Shown here: positions 1 to 8,990 of the stretch, one piece after another
Position numbering within the stretch: position 1 is the stretch's first letter
Layout: each line of letters begins with the position of its first letter
IMG/VR virus record: IMGVR_UViG_3300017773_000014
Coordinates: 1 to 49,501 of that record
DNA from: a virus
Reading direction: 5' to 3' (one strand)
Length of the DNA stretch: 49,501 nucleotides
Notes under the pieces: generated by a model
Seen by the model: the letters and a program-made list of their open reading frames with translations, nothing else
Told to the model about the DNA's origin: nothing
The model's database searches: none
Position numbers and translations under genes: made by a program

Positions 1-1
1 C

Positions 2-1213
2 GATTGGATTGAAATTAGGGAACCTAAAGGAGACGTCAACAGGCAATCTCTTAACTTACATCAGTGTGCTGTCGTTGGCGATAAGTTTATGCGAAAGCTT
101 GAACAAGGAAATCCAGAAGCAAGGAATAAGTGGTCCAAACTCATCCAAAAACGTAAAGCAACTGGAGAACCATATATCTTATTTAAAGGGAATACAAACA
201 AAAACAATCCAGAAGCATATAAGAAAAATAGTTTAAAGGTACATATGACTAACATATGTAGTGAAATTGTATTACATACAGATGATTCACACTGTTTTGT
301 TTGCTGTTTGTCATCTGTAAATCTAGATAAATATAATGAATGGAAGAATACGAATTTAATATACGACGCGACTTGGTTCCTGGACGGTGTGCTCGAAGAA
401 TTTATTCAGAGGGCAAAGAATATGAAGGGATTCGAATGCTCTGTTCGCAGTGCGGAAAAAGGCAGGGCTCTTGGACTTGGTGTCCTTGGATGGCACAGCC
501 TGTTGCAAAAAAGCGGAATATCTTTAGAAAGTTTATTAGCACAATTCAAAACGCGAGAGATATTTTCAAAAATAAAAATTGAAACCGAACGTGCTTCAAG
601 AGCTCTTGCAGAAACATATGGTGAGCCTTTGTGGTGTGTGGGTACTGGTATGCGTAATACTCATTTAAGAGCAATAGCACCTACTGTATCTAATAGTAAG
701 TTAGCGGGTAATACATCAGCTGGCATTGAACCATGGGCAGCAAATGTATTTACAGAACAATCAGCTAAAGGAACATTTATAAGAAAAAATAATGAACTTA
801 AAAAAGCACTTAGAAAAATTGGTATTGACTATAAAGAAACTTGGGATAAAATTTTGGAAGATGGTGGATCCGTTCAAGGACTTAAAGAACTCGATGGATG
901 GTTTTACGATGAAAGAGGACGACTAAACCAAGAACAAGGAGAACCAATAAAAAATGTATTTAAAACTTTTAAAGAAATAAATCAACTTGAACTTGTAAGG
1001 CAAGCCGGTATAAGGCAGGATTACATAGATCAATCTGTTTCACTTAACTTGGCATTTCCATCCGAGGCAACCCCTAGATGGATTAATCAGGTGCATGTTG
1101 AAGCATGGAAACGCGGGATTAAAACCCTTTATTATATGAGGACTGAATCCGTGTTGAGAGGAGATATAGCCGCAGCAGCTATGGATCCTAACTGTTTAAG
1201 CTGCGATGGTTAA
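2..1213 (+). CDS. nrdA: Ribonucleotide reductase class I, alpha subunit (C-terminal part; gene starts before the window)
   Basis: The frame is open from base 2, so only the last 403 residues are present. The protein is the catalytic R1 subunit of class I ribonucleotide reductase, which reduces ribonucleoside diphosphates to deoxynucleotides for phage DNA synthesis in the host cytoplasm. Visible marks: the N-x-C-x-E active-site triad as NICSE, with the thiyl cysteine codon at 257-259; a second active-site cysteine in VCCLSSVNL near base 300; the radical-transfer tyrosine pair in TLYYMRT near base 1129; and a C-terminal CLSC pair just before the stop, matching the redox-shuttle cysteines of the family. 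The beta subunit is not in the window and may lie upstream. Bases of roughly 355-520 are clearly richer in G+C than the rest of the gene. Identity is very secure. Confidence 0.96.
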   Translation, partial: DWIEIREPKGDVNRQSLNLHQCAVVGDKFMRKLEQGNPEARNKWSKLIQKRKATGEPYILFKGNTNKNNPEAYKKNSLKVHMTNICSEIVLHTDDSHCFVCCLSSVNLDKYNEWKNTNLIYDATWFLDGVLEEFIQRAKNMKGFECSVRSAEKGRALGLGVLGWHSLLQKSGISLESLLAQFKTREIFSKIKIETERASRALAETYGEPLWCVGTGMRNTHLRAIAPTVSNSKLAGNTSAGIEPWAANVFTEQSAKGTFIRKNNELKKALRKIGIDYKETWDKILEDGGSVQGLKELDGWFYDERGRLNQEQGEPIKNVFKTFKEINQLELVRQAGIRQDYIDQSVSLNLAFPSEATPRWINQVHVEAWKRGIKTLYYMRTESVLRGDIAAAAMDPNCLSCDG

Positions 1214-1228
1214 CTTAAATTTAATATT

Positions 1229-1429
1229 ATGGCAAAAAGATTTACTTTTTCAGATGCTAAAGCAAAAATTAAAGAATTAGAAGAACAATTAAAAAAGAAA
1301 GCAGGTGATGTTATTCTCGATACTTCTGATAATGTTTTTTCTGCTAAGGAACTTAAGAGAATAAAGTTTTTAGAAGCATGGGCGATATTAGGACCTATAG
1401 TAGGTATACTAATAGGATTAATATTTTAA
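1229..1429 (+). CDS. Small protein with coiled coil and C-terminal membrane segment
   Basis: A 66-residue protein starting 15 bases after the nrdA stop, in the same direction and probably the same transcript. Residues 10-25 are a charged helix (KIKELEEQLKKK) likely to form a coiled coil. Residues 48-66 (ending GPIVGILIGLIF) are hydrophobic and look like one C-terminal transmembrane anchor. The start is ATG with an AT-rich leader and no Shine-Dalgarno. I do not recognise a function; the architecture fits a tail-anchored membrane protein. The rho-independent terminator follows within 10 bases. Confidence 0.75.
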   Translation: MAKRFTFSDAKAKIKELEEQLKKKAGDVILDTSDNVFSAKELKRIKFLEAWAILGPIVGILIGLIF

Positions 1430-1435
1430 ACAATT

Positions 1436-1461
1436 AAAGGGGCCGCAAAGCCCCTTTTTTT
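1436..1461. terminator. Bidirectional rho-independent terminator between convergent modules
   Basis: AAAGGGGC (1436-1443) pairs perfectly with GCCCCTTT (1450-1457) around a 6-base loop, followed by a T run on the + strand and preceded by A residues that give a T-rich tail on the - strand. It sits between the stop of the small + strand gene (1429) and the stop of the last - strand late gene (1465), so it probably ends both transcripts. Confidence 0.88.
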
Positions 1462-1464
1462 ATT

Positions 1465-2025
1465 TTACCCCTTTTCAATACCGCCTACATTTTTAATCAT
1501 AAAATTATTAGATAATGTTCCGTAATCTAATTCATCTATTACTTTTTCATCTTCTTGTTCTGAAGAATCATTAAAAGCAATTTTTCCTGCAGGGCCCACT
1601 ATTTCTTTAACCTTATTTTCACTTTTAACAGTTATATCTTGTAAAGTATCAAATCTTTTTTTAGCTTCTTCAGCACTTGCATATTTACCTTTTAAAACCT
1701 GTTTATCCGCCCATGAATCTCTTCTGTCGGATTTTCTTTTTTCTTTTTCTTCTTTCCTTACTGCTTGTCTTTCATAACGAGCCTGCTTTTTTTCATCAGA
1801 TTGCTCGTCTAAAACTCCTTCATTAAAGCCTCTAGATTTTTTTTTAGCTGCATCAAGTTTTTCTTGATACTCTTTTTTTCTTTCTTGCTTTTTAGTTTTA
1901 GCAGATTTAAATCCTTCTTCTTTAATGACATCAGCTGTTCTTTTTTCTTTTAAAACCTTAGATTCATCAGATTCATCTTTAAATCTATTGAAAGAACTTA
2001 AAAATGGTAATGGGTTATTTCTCAT
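1465..2025 (-). CDS. Charged Lys/Glu-rich helical protein, unknown
   Basis: A 186-residue protein dominated by Lys, Glu, Asp and Arg (for example KSAKKARF-like and KEEKEKRKSDRR stretches), predicted to be largely helical or coiled coil over residues 15-130, with a less charged C-terminus. It is the last gene of the long - strand late module, starts 2 bases after the end of the giant 2319-residue gene, and ends only 4 bases from the terminator. I do not recognise a family. Position next to the internal/ejected virion proteins suggests a virion or DNA-associated role, but this is inference. Confidence 0.7.
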   Translation of the reverse strand: MRNNPLPFLSSFNRFKDESDESKVLKEKRTADVIKEEGFKSAKTKKQERKKEYQEKLDAAKKKSRGFNEGVLDEQSDEKKQARYERQAVRKEEKEKRKSDRRDSWADKQVLKGKYASAEEAKKRFDTLQDITVKSENKVKEIVGPAGKIAFNDSSEQEDEKVIDELDYGTLSNNFMIKNVGGIEKG

Positions 2026-2027
2026 AG

Positions 2028-5000
2028 TTATACTTTTACATTATTAGCAGATTTTTCCCAAGGAAAAGATCTATGGCCTTCAGGCAAGGCCTTACCGTTA
2101 TAAATTATTTTTTTACCGTTAGTTCTAGGATATTTTTTACCTTCCCAATATACATAAGATTGGTCATAATTTAAACGCCCAGAATTCATGTCTTTAACAT
2201 GTTGTTTTTCATGCTTAACTACTTCTGCTCTTTTTTTTGCAGATAATCCTTTTTTGATTTGTATTGTACCGTCTTTATGTGCTTTACCTAATACTCCATT
2301 TGGTAAATTTTCTATTTTCTTTAACGGTGCATTTACTAAATCAACACGTGAAGGTTTTTTTGTTTTAGTTTTACTTTTTTTATAACTGTCTTTCATATTT
2401 AAATCCCACTTACTATAACCTAAAGCAAGTGCAATTGATTGCCACAGTTCCGTATCTTTATCTACAGACAGTTTTAAATTTTGAGCTTTTCTAAGTGCTC
2501 TATCAAGCGGTAAATTTATACCTACAGATAATACTTGTGCTCCTGACATTAATGCAGGATTATTAATATCATATATAGGCATATTTATCATTTTTTCTCT
2601 TTCTTGTTTAAATTTAAATGATCTACCCGCAGACATTAATTTACTTATTTTAGAATCAATAGGAGGAGATAAAGATGTTATTTCTAAAGCAGCTTTATCA
2701 AATTCTTTTCTACCTTCCGCTTGTTTTATAGTTTCTAATACAATATTTTTAGCTGCCGCTACAGCAGCACCATGAACACCAGATCCTCTTAATAAAGTAT
2801 CAAAAGTACCGTTTGCTATTCTAACATATCTTGCTTTTTCTTTCTCATCTTCTTCATCAGAAAAAGCCAATGCAAATAAAGCACTTTGCAGCGCGGTAAA
2901 TATTATATTTTGAACAGCTCCATAATAAGCAAGTTTAGATACATTAGTTTTCCAATCTCCACGGCCATTAATTAAATCTAAAGCGGCTTTTTTAGTTAGT
3001 CTAGTATATTGCATAGGTGTATTAGCAAAAGATAATATAAGACGCCCTAAAGGACTTGCTTGTTGCATAGAAACTCTATCAGGTCTTGAAGACTGCTGAG
3101 ACTCTTCTGTTATTTCTTTAAAATCAAGAAATGCTTGTTCTTTAGCTGCTTTTTCACTAAGCCCTTCTTTCATTAAAGATTCTGTTCTATTCCTATAAAA
3201 TGTAGCACCCCCAAAAGATATTGCAAAACTATCAGCATATTGTGTAGGTATAAAACCTTTTTTAAGTAAATAAGATAGTCCTGCTTTAAATTTATTTTTA
3301 GAAGTTTGTGCAGTTCTTGCAATTTCATCAGCATTAACATCTGTTTTTAATCCGCCTCTTCTTGACTTTAAAAAATCAGAATTAAATATTTCACTAAAGT
3401 CTTTCCAAAATTGTGGTTGATTAGCAAAAGTTTTAGCAACCCTTAAAGCATTATTATCTGACCAATTTAAATAGTTTACAGATGAAATTGTTTGTAGTAA
3501 TGCTGATCTAGTGTTAAAGAACATAATAGTTCCTACAGAATTATTAACCCAGTTTAAATATTGATTAGTTAATTTATTTGCACCAGACGGTCTATTTCTA
3601 CCGGTTTTCATCCTGTGTAGCATGTCAGCAAGTGCTATAGTATAATCCTCCCCGTAAATAGCTTTTAATTTATTCATGTTATCTTTGCTATACACGACGT
3701 CCACCCTATCTTGCCATTGCTGTAAGTATTGTGCTCTACTAACAGTATTAGTGTAATTTATTAAATCTGTTGTTATTGTACCAGCAAGCCAATCAGTACC
3801 TGATGCTTCAGGATAACCTTCTGGTGTTAACATTTTTATTTGATTTGCAAATTGTACTAAATTAGGTTTAGACTTTACATATCTATTTATAGCTGCAATT
3901 TCTTTTTTATTTATATCAGGTTTACCATCAGTCGATGGGATAGTACCTTGTTTATTCCATAAATATATTCTAACAGCATCTTCATTAGAAAAACCATCAA
4001 CAGCTTCTTTTTCTAATTTTTCAGGAACATTTTTTATTTGTTTTTTAAGTACTTCCCAGTTATTTAATGCACCTTCTTTAGCTGTTTCAAAATCTCTAAT
4101 ACCTTTAGCATAAGGATCTAAAATATTTTTTTTATACCATTGTAAATTTTCATCACCTATTTTACCTTTACCCAATGTAGGATATATAAGGCCCATATAG
4201 TCTTCTGCAGAGTAAGGTATAAAGAATTTATAAGGATTATTCTTTTTACCTAATTTAGCTGCTCTTGCTTCAGAAAATTTTTCTCTTGTTGGTACACCTT
4301 TTACTTTTTCTAATATTCTATTAAACTGTGTATTTAATCCAACAATTTTACTTGCTTTAATTTTATTAACAATAGATTCATCACTTAAAGGTTTAATGTT
4401 TTTATTGTTTTTAATAAAATCTTTAACGCTTTTTGGGTCTAGTTTATATTCTGCACTAAAAGAATAACTTCTTATTTTTTCACCAGTTTTTTCGTCTATT
4501 TTACTATCAGACGCTTTAAATCTAAAATTAGTTATAATATTAATATCAAATTCTGGAACATTAAGATTTAATAAATCTCCGTTAAGACTAAGCATACCAA
4601 TATCATTAATTTGAATGTAATAAGGTATATCGTTTTCGTCCTTTGGTAATTTACTTAAATAGTGCTGTTTTGTTATAGTAGGATCAAATTTAAAAGGAGC
4701 TGCAATTGCTTTAAACTTATCTGTTTTTAAAAGCTCTCCAATTTTTTCTCTAGTTGATTCTTTTATAAATGTTTTAAAAGGAAATGTTTTAATATATTTT
4801 TCATCATTTTCTTTTAATCCTTCTAATTTGTTTACTTCATCTAAAAAACTTAGAATTGTTCCATCATCAACCAAGCCTTGAAAATATGATACAATTGTTT
4901 TTTGAGTAGGGCCGGCTTTAGCAACTACTTTACCGTCTTTTATTTTTACGGTTTGTTGCCCCATAATCGCTTTTGAATCTTGTTTTACCTCTACTAATAT

Positions 5001-8000
5001 TTTTCCATTAGATAAATTAATTTGTATATCAGGCATGTTATTATTATATCCAGCACCCTCGTCAATAACATTAACTTTTTGTGATTTTAAAAAATTAATC
5101 CAAACATTTTCTACAATAATTCCACCATATCTTTGACCTTTTATAAAATTATCTTTGTATTGCTGAAGAGCAAACTCTCTAAGATTTTTATTTTCAGTTT
5201 TTTTATTAATTATATCTATAGCAGGCTGATCTCCATCTTTTTTAGGATTAATATTAGCTTTAGATATTGCATCAAGAACAGGCATTATTTTTTTAGTAAA
5301 GTCTAAAGGTATTCTAGGTTTTTTAATATTTTGACTTTTACCCCAGTTCATTATATTAGAACCTAATACTAAACCTGTCTTTTTTTGAAACTTCTTAGCT
5401 TCTTCTGGTTTTGTTTTTACATATTCTTTTCTTACTTGTTCAGATATTTCAAGACCAACAGCTTTTGCTAGTTTTCTTTTTCTATCAGAACGAGTAGATT
5501 TTTTTTGATCGGCAGCAAGATAATAATCTATAAATTCTTTTTCAGTAGGAGGTGTAGTATTCCAATTTACCGCAGCTCCTGTACCTTTTTGAAAATTAAT
5601 ATGTTTTAACGCTGCATCTCTAAGAGCTGAAAAGTTATTGCTAAGATAGTCTGTAAACGATTTAGAGGTATCTGTATTGCGTCCAAACTCATCCTGTATA
5701 TCTCTATATAGTTTTCCATCAATAATGTCATTAACGGCTTTATCTCTTATAGCTATTCTTTTTTTACCAGAAAGCTTTTCAGTGCCTTCTAACTTATTTT
5801 CAGCATTTAAAATACCAACTTCTAAAGCATCTTTTGCTTTGTCTATTATATTATTAGATATACCTAATCTTTCAGCAATTTTTTTAGTTTGCTGTATTTC
5901 AGGAGTAACTTCTTCTGTAGCAACTCCTTTTGCTTCGCTAACGTCTGCTTCAATTTTTTGTTTAACACCTAAATCTTTTTCAAGTCTATTAGCTCTTAAA
6001 TTTAATCTATTAGTAATAAATTTACCAATGTCTTGTTTTTCAGCATCGTATTCTCTATCAATAATAGTAGCTGCTTCAGAAACTAAATCGTTTTTAAATT
6101 CTGTTCTACTTTGTCCCTTTTTTAAATCTTCAGGTATAGGGTCATATATTCTTTTAGTTATAGTTTCAAGTAACCCACCTATAGATTGTCCAAATTCAGA
6201 TTCAGATGGTACAAAAGTTTCTTGACCAGATGGTGTTTTTGTAAAGCTTTGCTCAACCATGGTGCGTTTGTTTTCACCATATTTATTATATAGATTTGTA
6301 ATATTGGAAGCTGCAATACCTTCTTCTTTAGTCGGCTCTGTTGATATTCTGCCTTCTATAGCCGTACCTTTTACAACTTTTCTGTTAAATCCTTTTATAA
6401 AATTAAAAGCATCTTCAGCTGTATCTATTTTAAATTCATTAGCTTCAGAAACGCCAGTTAAATTAGATATAGCCCCTTTTAATGTATTTCTTAATTTACT
6501 TAAAAAATCAACATCACTTTCTCTGATTACATCAGCATTAGTGAAATCACTAATTGCTGTAAATAATTCTTCACTTTGATTTTGTGTATAAGATGCAACT
6601 TTAGCAAGTATATTATCAGCTTGTTTTTGAGTAATTTGGCCGTCAGCTTTGTTTTTTATAAGTTCAGTTAAATCTTCTTTTACGTTATCAAATTGCTCTT
6701 TAGTAATACCATTAGCAAAAAAAGCAGCGTGCATATATTCGTGTATTGCAGCCGCTGGATTAGTAATACCTGCAATATCTGTAAATACTACTACATTTCT
6801 TGTTTCTCTACTAAAAAATCCATCTTTACCAGTTAATTGTCCGTTTTCATTAATAGTATATTTATTATTAATAATTTCGTTAGCTTCTTTTTTAGTTATA
6901 ACAGATTTATCTTCTAATGTTAATGAAGTTTCTTTTGACTCTAAAAAATTATTTATATTTTCTAAATCTTTTCCTGTAACTCCCATAACTTTTTTAGCCC
7001 AACCCGGGCCTTTATTATATTGCTTTACATTTCTTAAATTAGCATTTGCAACTTGTGCTCCTCTTATTATAGTACCGTCTTCGAGCCCTTCAATTTTTGC
7101 AATTTCATTGTATCTATTATCAGCACTTTGTATAATATCTCTTTTGGTTTGCTGTAAATTATCAAATTCAGTTCTATAGTCTTGCTCCATTATATCTTTA
7201 GCAGATTCAGACATAGTAGGATCTGAAGCAATACTAATCCATTGTTTATTTATTTCTCTTGATTTTCTGTCTAATTCAAATACTTCTTTTTGTTGTTCTC
7301 CAGATAATTTTAAAAATCTGTCTGAAATAATATCTTCATTTAGACTAAGTTCTTTTGTTTTATTATTTATTAAATTTTTAATTTGAACTTTTCTTTCTTT
7401 TGAAGTTTCAGGATTTTGTAATTCAGTATTAAGAACTTGTATTTGTTCTAATCCATTTGCAATATTTTGTTTATCTTCTTTACTGGCAATAACATCTAAT
7501 ATATGAGCTCTAGCCATCATGCTAGTTGTAGCTACACCAAATCCAGTACCTATTAAACCTCCTTGAACTGCTGCTTCATCAACATTATCTAATAAGCTTA
7601 TATTTTTATCTTCAATTAATATATCCGATGCATTTTGTGTTATTTGTGTTAAACCTTCTGTAACTCCTTCTCTAACAGATGATTGCGGCGTTTTTAAAAT
7701 AGCCTTACCTATACCCTCTTTATAAGGAGGTTTTAATTTAGCGGCTTGTTTTAAATCACCTAATAATTTAAGCGTACCAAATCTTTCAAATAACATTTCG
7801 CTCCCCGCATATATAGCCGAAGTACCTAGTTTTGTTAAGTTATTTGTACTTAATATTTTATTATATCTTTCTATTTCTGCTTCAATTTCTTTTTTATTGC
7901 CAGCATAAGCAGGATCTTTTAATGCTTTTTCTAATTCTGGCAAATACTCTTTTGCTTCGTTTTCTTCCATAGCAAACTGAGATAATTTACCAGAAGCACC

Positions 8001-8987
8001 CATAACACCAAAAGCAGGCAATGCAGCTGGGCCCAGTGTTAAAGCAAGTCCAGACGGTAAAAAATTTACCAAAGCATCACCTGTATAATCCCCTAAAGCA
8101 GCTAAGCTGTTTATATTTTCTAAGGCTATAGGTTTAGGTAATTTTTCAGCTCTTTCTTTTTCTAATTTTTCTTTTTTAGATATTAAATTTTTTACTATTT
8201 CGGATGTTTTTCCTAAACCATCAAGTTTATCTTTATAATATGAAACAGCTTCTTCTTTGTTTTTAAATTTAAATCCTCTGAGATCATTTACTGGAAGTCC
8301 AGCTTCAGCTTCTTTTAATTTTTTATTTAATCTTTTTTCTTCAAATCCTCCCTTATCAGGTTTTGCCATATCAAGAAGATACATTGTACCTAAGCCTATA
8401 TCAACAGCGGCATTAGCTAAAGTATTGTTTATTTGATCTATTGAGTTATAAGATCTTTGAAAAGCATTTATAGATGCATTTTTAGGATCTTCTTTTTGTA
8501 ATCTAGCAAGAACTTTCCTTCTTATATCATCTGGCAAGTCATCCATGAACTCTCTTTCTCTAACATCTTGCTCTGCTTGATATAATTGTTGTAAAGTTTG
8601 TTTGTCTTCACTTAAAAATACATCTTCAGGACTAGTAAATTTACCAAAATTACTAACTTTACCTGTTTTTCTGTAAGCTTGATACTCTTCTTTTTCTTCA
8701 GCAGTAAAATACGCTCGATCAAATCTTGCTTTTTTTGCTGATTTCCTTTTTTCTAAAAAGTCATCAAAACTCTCTTTATTCCTAGCTTTATTTAGGTCTT
8801 CAACAGCCGTTCTTTCAAGCTCCTGTTCTTTTAAATTTTGTTGTGCTAATTCATTTTGTCTTACCTGACTTCGAACACTTTTCCTACCATCAATTCTTTG
8901 TGCCCCAGGCTCTCTGGTTAAAAATTCATCAACTTCACTATCTGATATTGTAACTATCGATCCATCAATTAGTTTGAATCTTGGCAT
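2028..8987 (-). CDS. Giant multidomain 'polyvalent' virion-associated protein with zincin and nuclease-like motifs
   Basis: A 2319-residue protein, the largest in the window. Visible in order: a charged N-terminal region; hydrophobic Gly/Ala stretches at about 300-340 and 470-490; an HEYMH zinc-peptidase motif at 749-753 (in AAIHEYMHAAFF), with a likely third ligand in EELFTA near 806; a PD-(12)-E-V-K pattern (D1320, E1333, K1335) typical of PD-(D/E)xK nucleases; a long helical region with hydrophobic segments resembling large polyvalent-protein-associated domains (about 1750-2150); and a C-terminal HEKQH (2259-2263) followed by Trp-Glu at 2310-2311. Phages with such proteins are thought to inject them with the DNA. 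Its place at the end of the tail/internal-protein block, where T7 encodes gp16, fits an ejected protein. No DxDGD polymerase motif was seen, so it is probably not the crAss virion RNA polymerase. Function of each domain is inferred. Confidence 0.85.
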   Translation of the reverse strand: MPRFKLIDGSIVTISDSEVDEFLTREPGAQRIDGRKSVRSQVRQNELAQQNLKEQELERTAVEDLNKARNKESFDDFLEKRKSAKKARFDRAYFTAEEKEEYQAYRKTGKVSNFGKFTSPEDVFLSEDKQTLQQLYQAEQDVREREFMDDLPDDIRRKVLARLQKEDPKNASINAFQRSYNSIDQINNTLANAAVDIGLGTMYLLDMAKPDKGGFEEKRLNKKLKEAEAGLPVNDLRGFKFKNKEEAVSYYKDKLDGLGKTSEIVKNLISKKEKLEKERAEKLPKPIALENINSLAALGDYTGDALVNFLPSGLALTLGPAALPAFGVMGASGKLSQFAMEENEAKEYLPELEKALKDPAYAGNKKEIEAEIERYNKILSTNNLTKLGTSAIYAGSEMLFERFGTLKLLGDLKQAAKLKPPYKEGIGKAILKTPQSSVREGVTEGLTQITQNASDILIEDKNISLLDNVDEAAVQGGLIGTGFGVATTSMMARAHILDVIASKEDKQNIANGLEQIQVLNTELQNPETSKERKVQIKNLINNKTKELSLNEDIISDRFLKLSGEQQKEVFELDRKSREINKQWISIASDPTMSESAKDIMEQDYRTEFDNLQQTKRDIIQSADNRYNEIAKIEGLEDGTIIRGAQVANANLRNVKQYNKGPGWAKKVMGVTGKDLENINNFLESKETSLTLEDKSVITKKEANEIINNKYTINENGQLTGKDGFFSRETRNVVVFTDIAGITNPAAAIHEYMHAAFFANGITKEQFDNVKEDLTELIKNKADGQITQKQADNILAKVASYTQNQSEELFTAISDFTNADVIRESDVDFLSKLRNTLKGAISNLTGVSEANEFKIDTAEDAFNFIKGFNRKVVKGTAIEGRISTEPTKEEGIAASNITNLYNKYGENKRTMVEQSFTKTPSGQETFVPSESEFGQSIGGLLETITKRIYDPIPEDLKKGQSRTEFKNDLVSEAATIIDREYDAEKQDIGKFITNRLNLRANRLEKDLGVKQKIEADVSEAKGVATEEVTPEIQQTKKIAERLGISNNIIDKAKDALEVGILNAENKLEGTEKLSGKKRIAIRDKAVNDIIDGKLYRDIQDEFGRNTDTSKSFTDYLSNNFSALRDAALKHINFQKGTGAAVNWNTTPPTEKEFIDYYLAADQKKSTRSDRKRKLAKAVGLEISEQVRKEYVKTKPEEAKKFQKKTGLVLGSNIMNWGKSQNIKKPRIPLDFTKKIMPVLDAISKANINPKKDGDQPAIDIINKKTENKNLREFALQQYKDNFIKGQRYGGIIVENVWINFLKSQKVNVIDEGAGYNNNMPDIQINLSNGKILVEVKQDSKAIMGQQTVKIKDGKVVAKAGPTQKTIVSYFQGLVDDGTILSFLDEVNKLEGLKENDEKYIKTFPFKTFIKESTREKIGELLKTDKFKAIAAPFKFDPTITKQHYLSKLPKDENDIPYYIQINDIGMLSLNGDLLNLNVPEFDINIITNFRFKASDSKIDEKTGEKIRSYSFSAEYKLDPKSVKDFIKNNKNIKPLSDESIVNKIKASKIVGLNTQFNRILEKVKGVPTREKFSEARAAKLGKKNNPYKFFIPYSAEDYMGLIYPTLGKGKIGDENLQWYKKNILDPYAKGIRDFETAKEGALNNWEVLKKQIKNVPEKLEKEAVDGFSNEDAVRIYLWNKQGTIPSTDGKPDINKKEIAAINRYVKSKPNLVQFANQIKMLTPEGYPEASGTDWLAGTITTDLINYTNTVSRAQYLQQWQDRVDVVYSKDNMNKLKAIYGEDYTIALADMLHRMKTGRNRPSGANKLTNQYLNWVNNSVGTIMFFNTRSALLQTISSVNYLNWSDNNALRVAKTFANQPQFWKDFSEIFNSDFLKSRRGGLKTDVNADEIARTAQTSKNKFKAGLSYLLKKGFIPTQYADSFAISFGGATFYRNRTESLMKEGLSEKAAKEQAFLDFKEITEESQQSSRPDRVSMQQASPLGRLILSFANTPMQYTRLTKKAALDLINGRGDWKTNVSKLAYYGAVQNIIFTALQSALFALAFSDEEDEKEKARYVRIANGTFDTLLRGSGVHGAAVAAAKNIVLETIKQAEGRKEFDKAALEITSLSPPIDSKISKLMSAGRSFKFKQEREKMINMPIYDINNPALMSGAQVLSVGINLPLDRALRKAQNLKLSVDKDTELWQSIALALGYSKWDLNMKDSYKKSKTKTKKPSRVDLVNAPLKKIENLPNGVLGKAHKDGTIQIKKGLSAKKRAEVVKHEKQHVKDMNSGRLNYDQSYVYWEGKKYPRTNGKKIIYNGKALPEGHRSFPWEKSANNVKV

Positions 8988-8990
8988 AAA

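Noticed and set aside
5677-7179. Several antisense open frames inside the 2319-residue gene
   Set aside because: They are on the opposite strand to a gene with clear motifs, and show low-complexity Ser/Leu/Phe composition typical of shadows.
2028-8987. Giant protein as the crAss-like virion RNA polymerase
   Set aside because: No DxDGD-type metal-binding motif was seen; the visible motifs are zincin and PD-ExK types.
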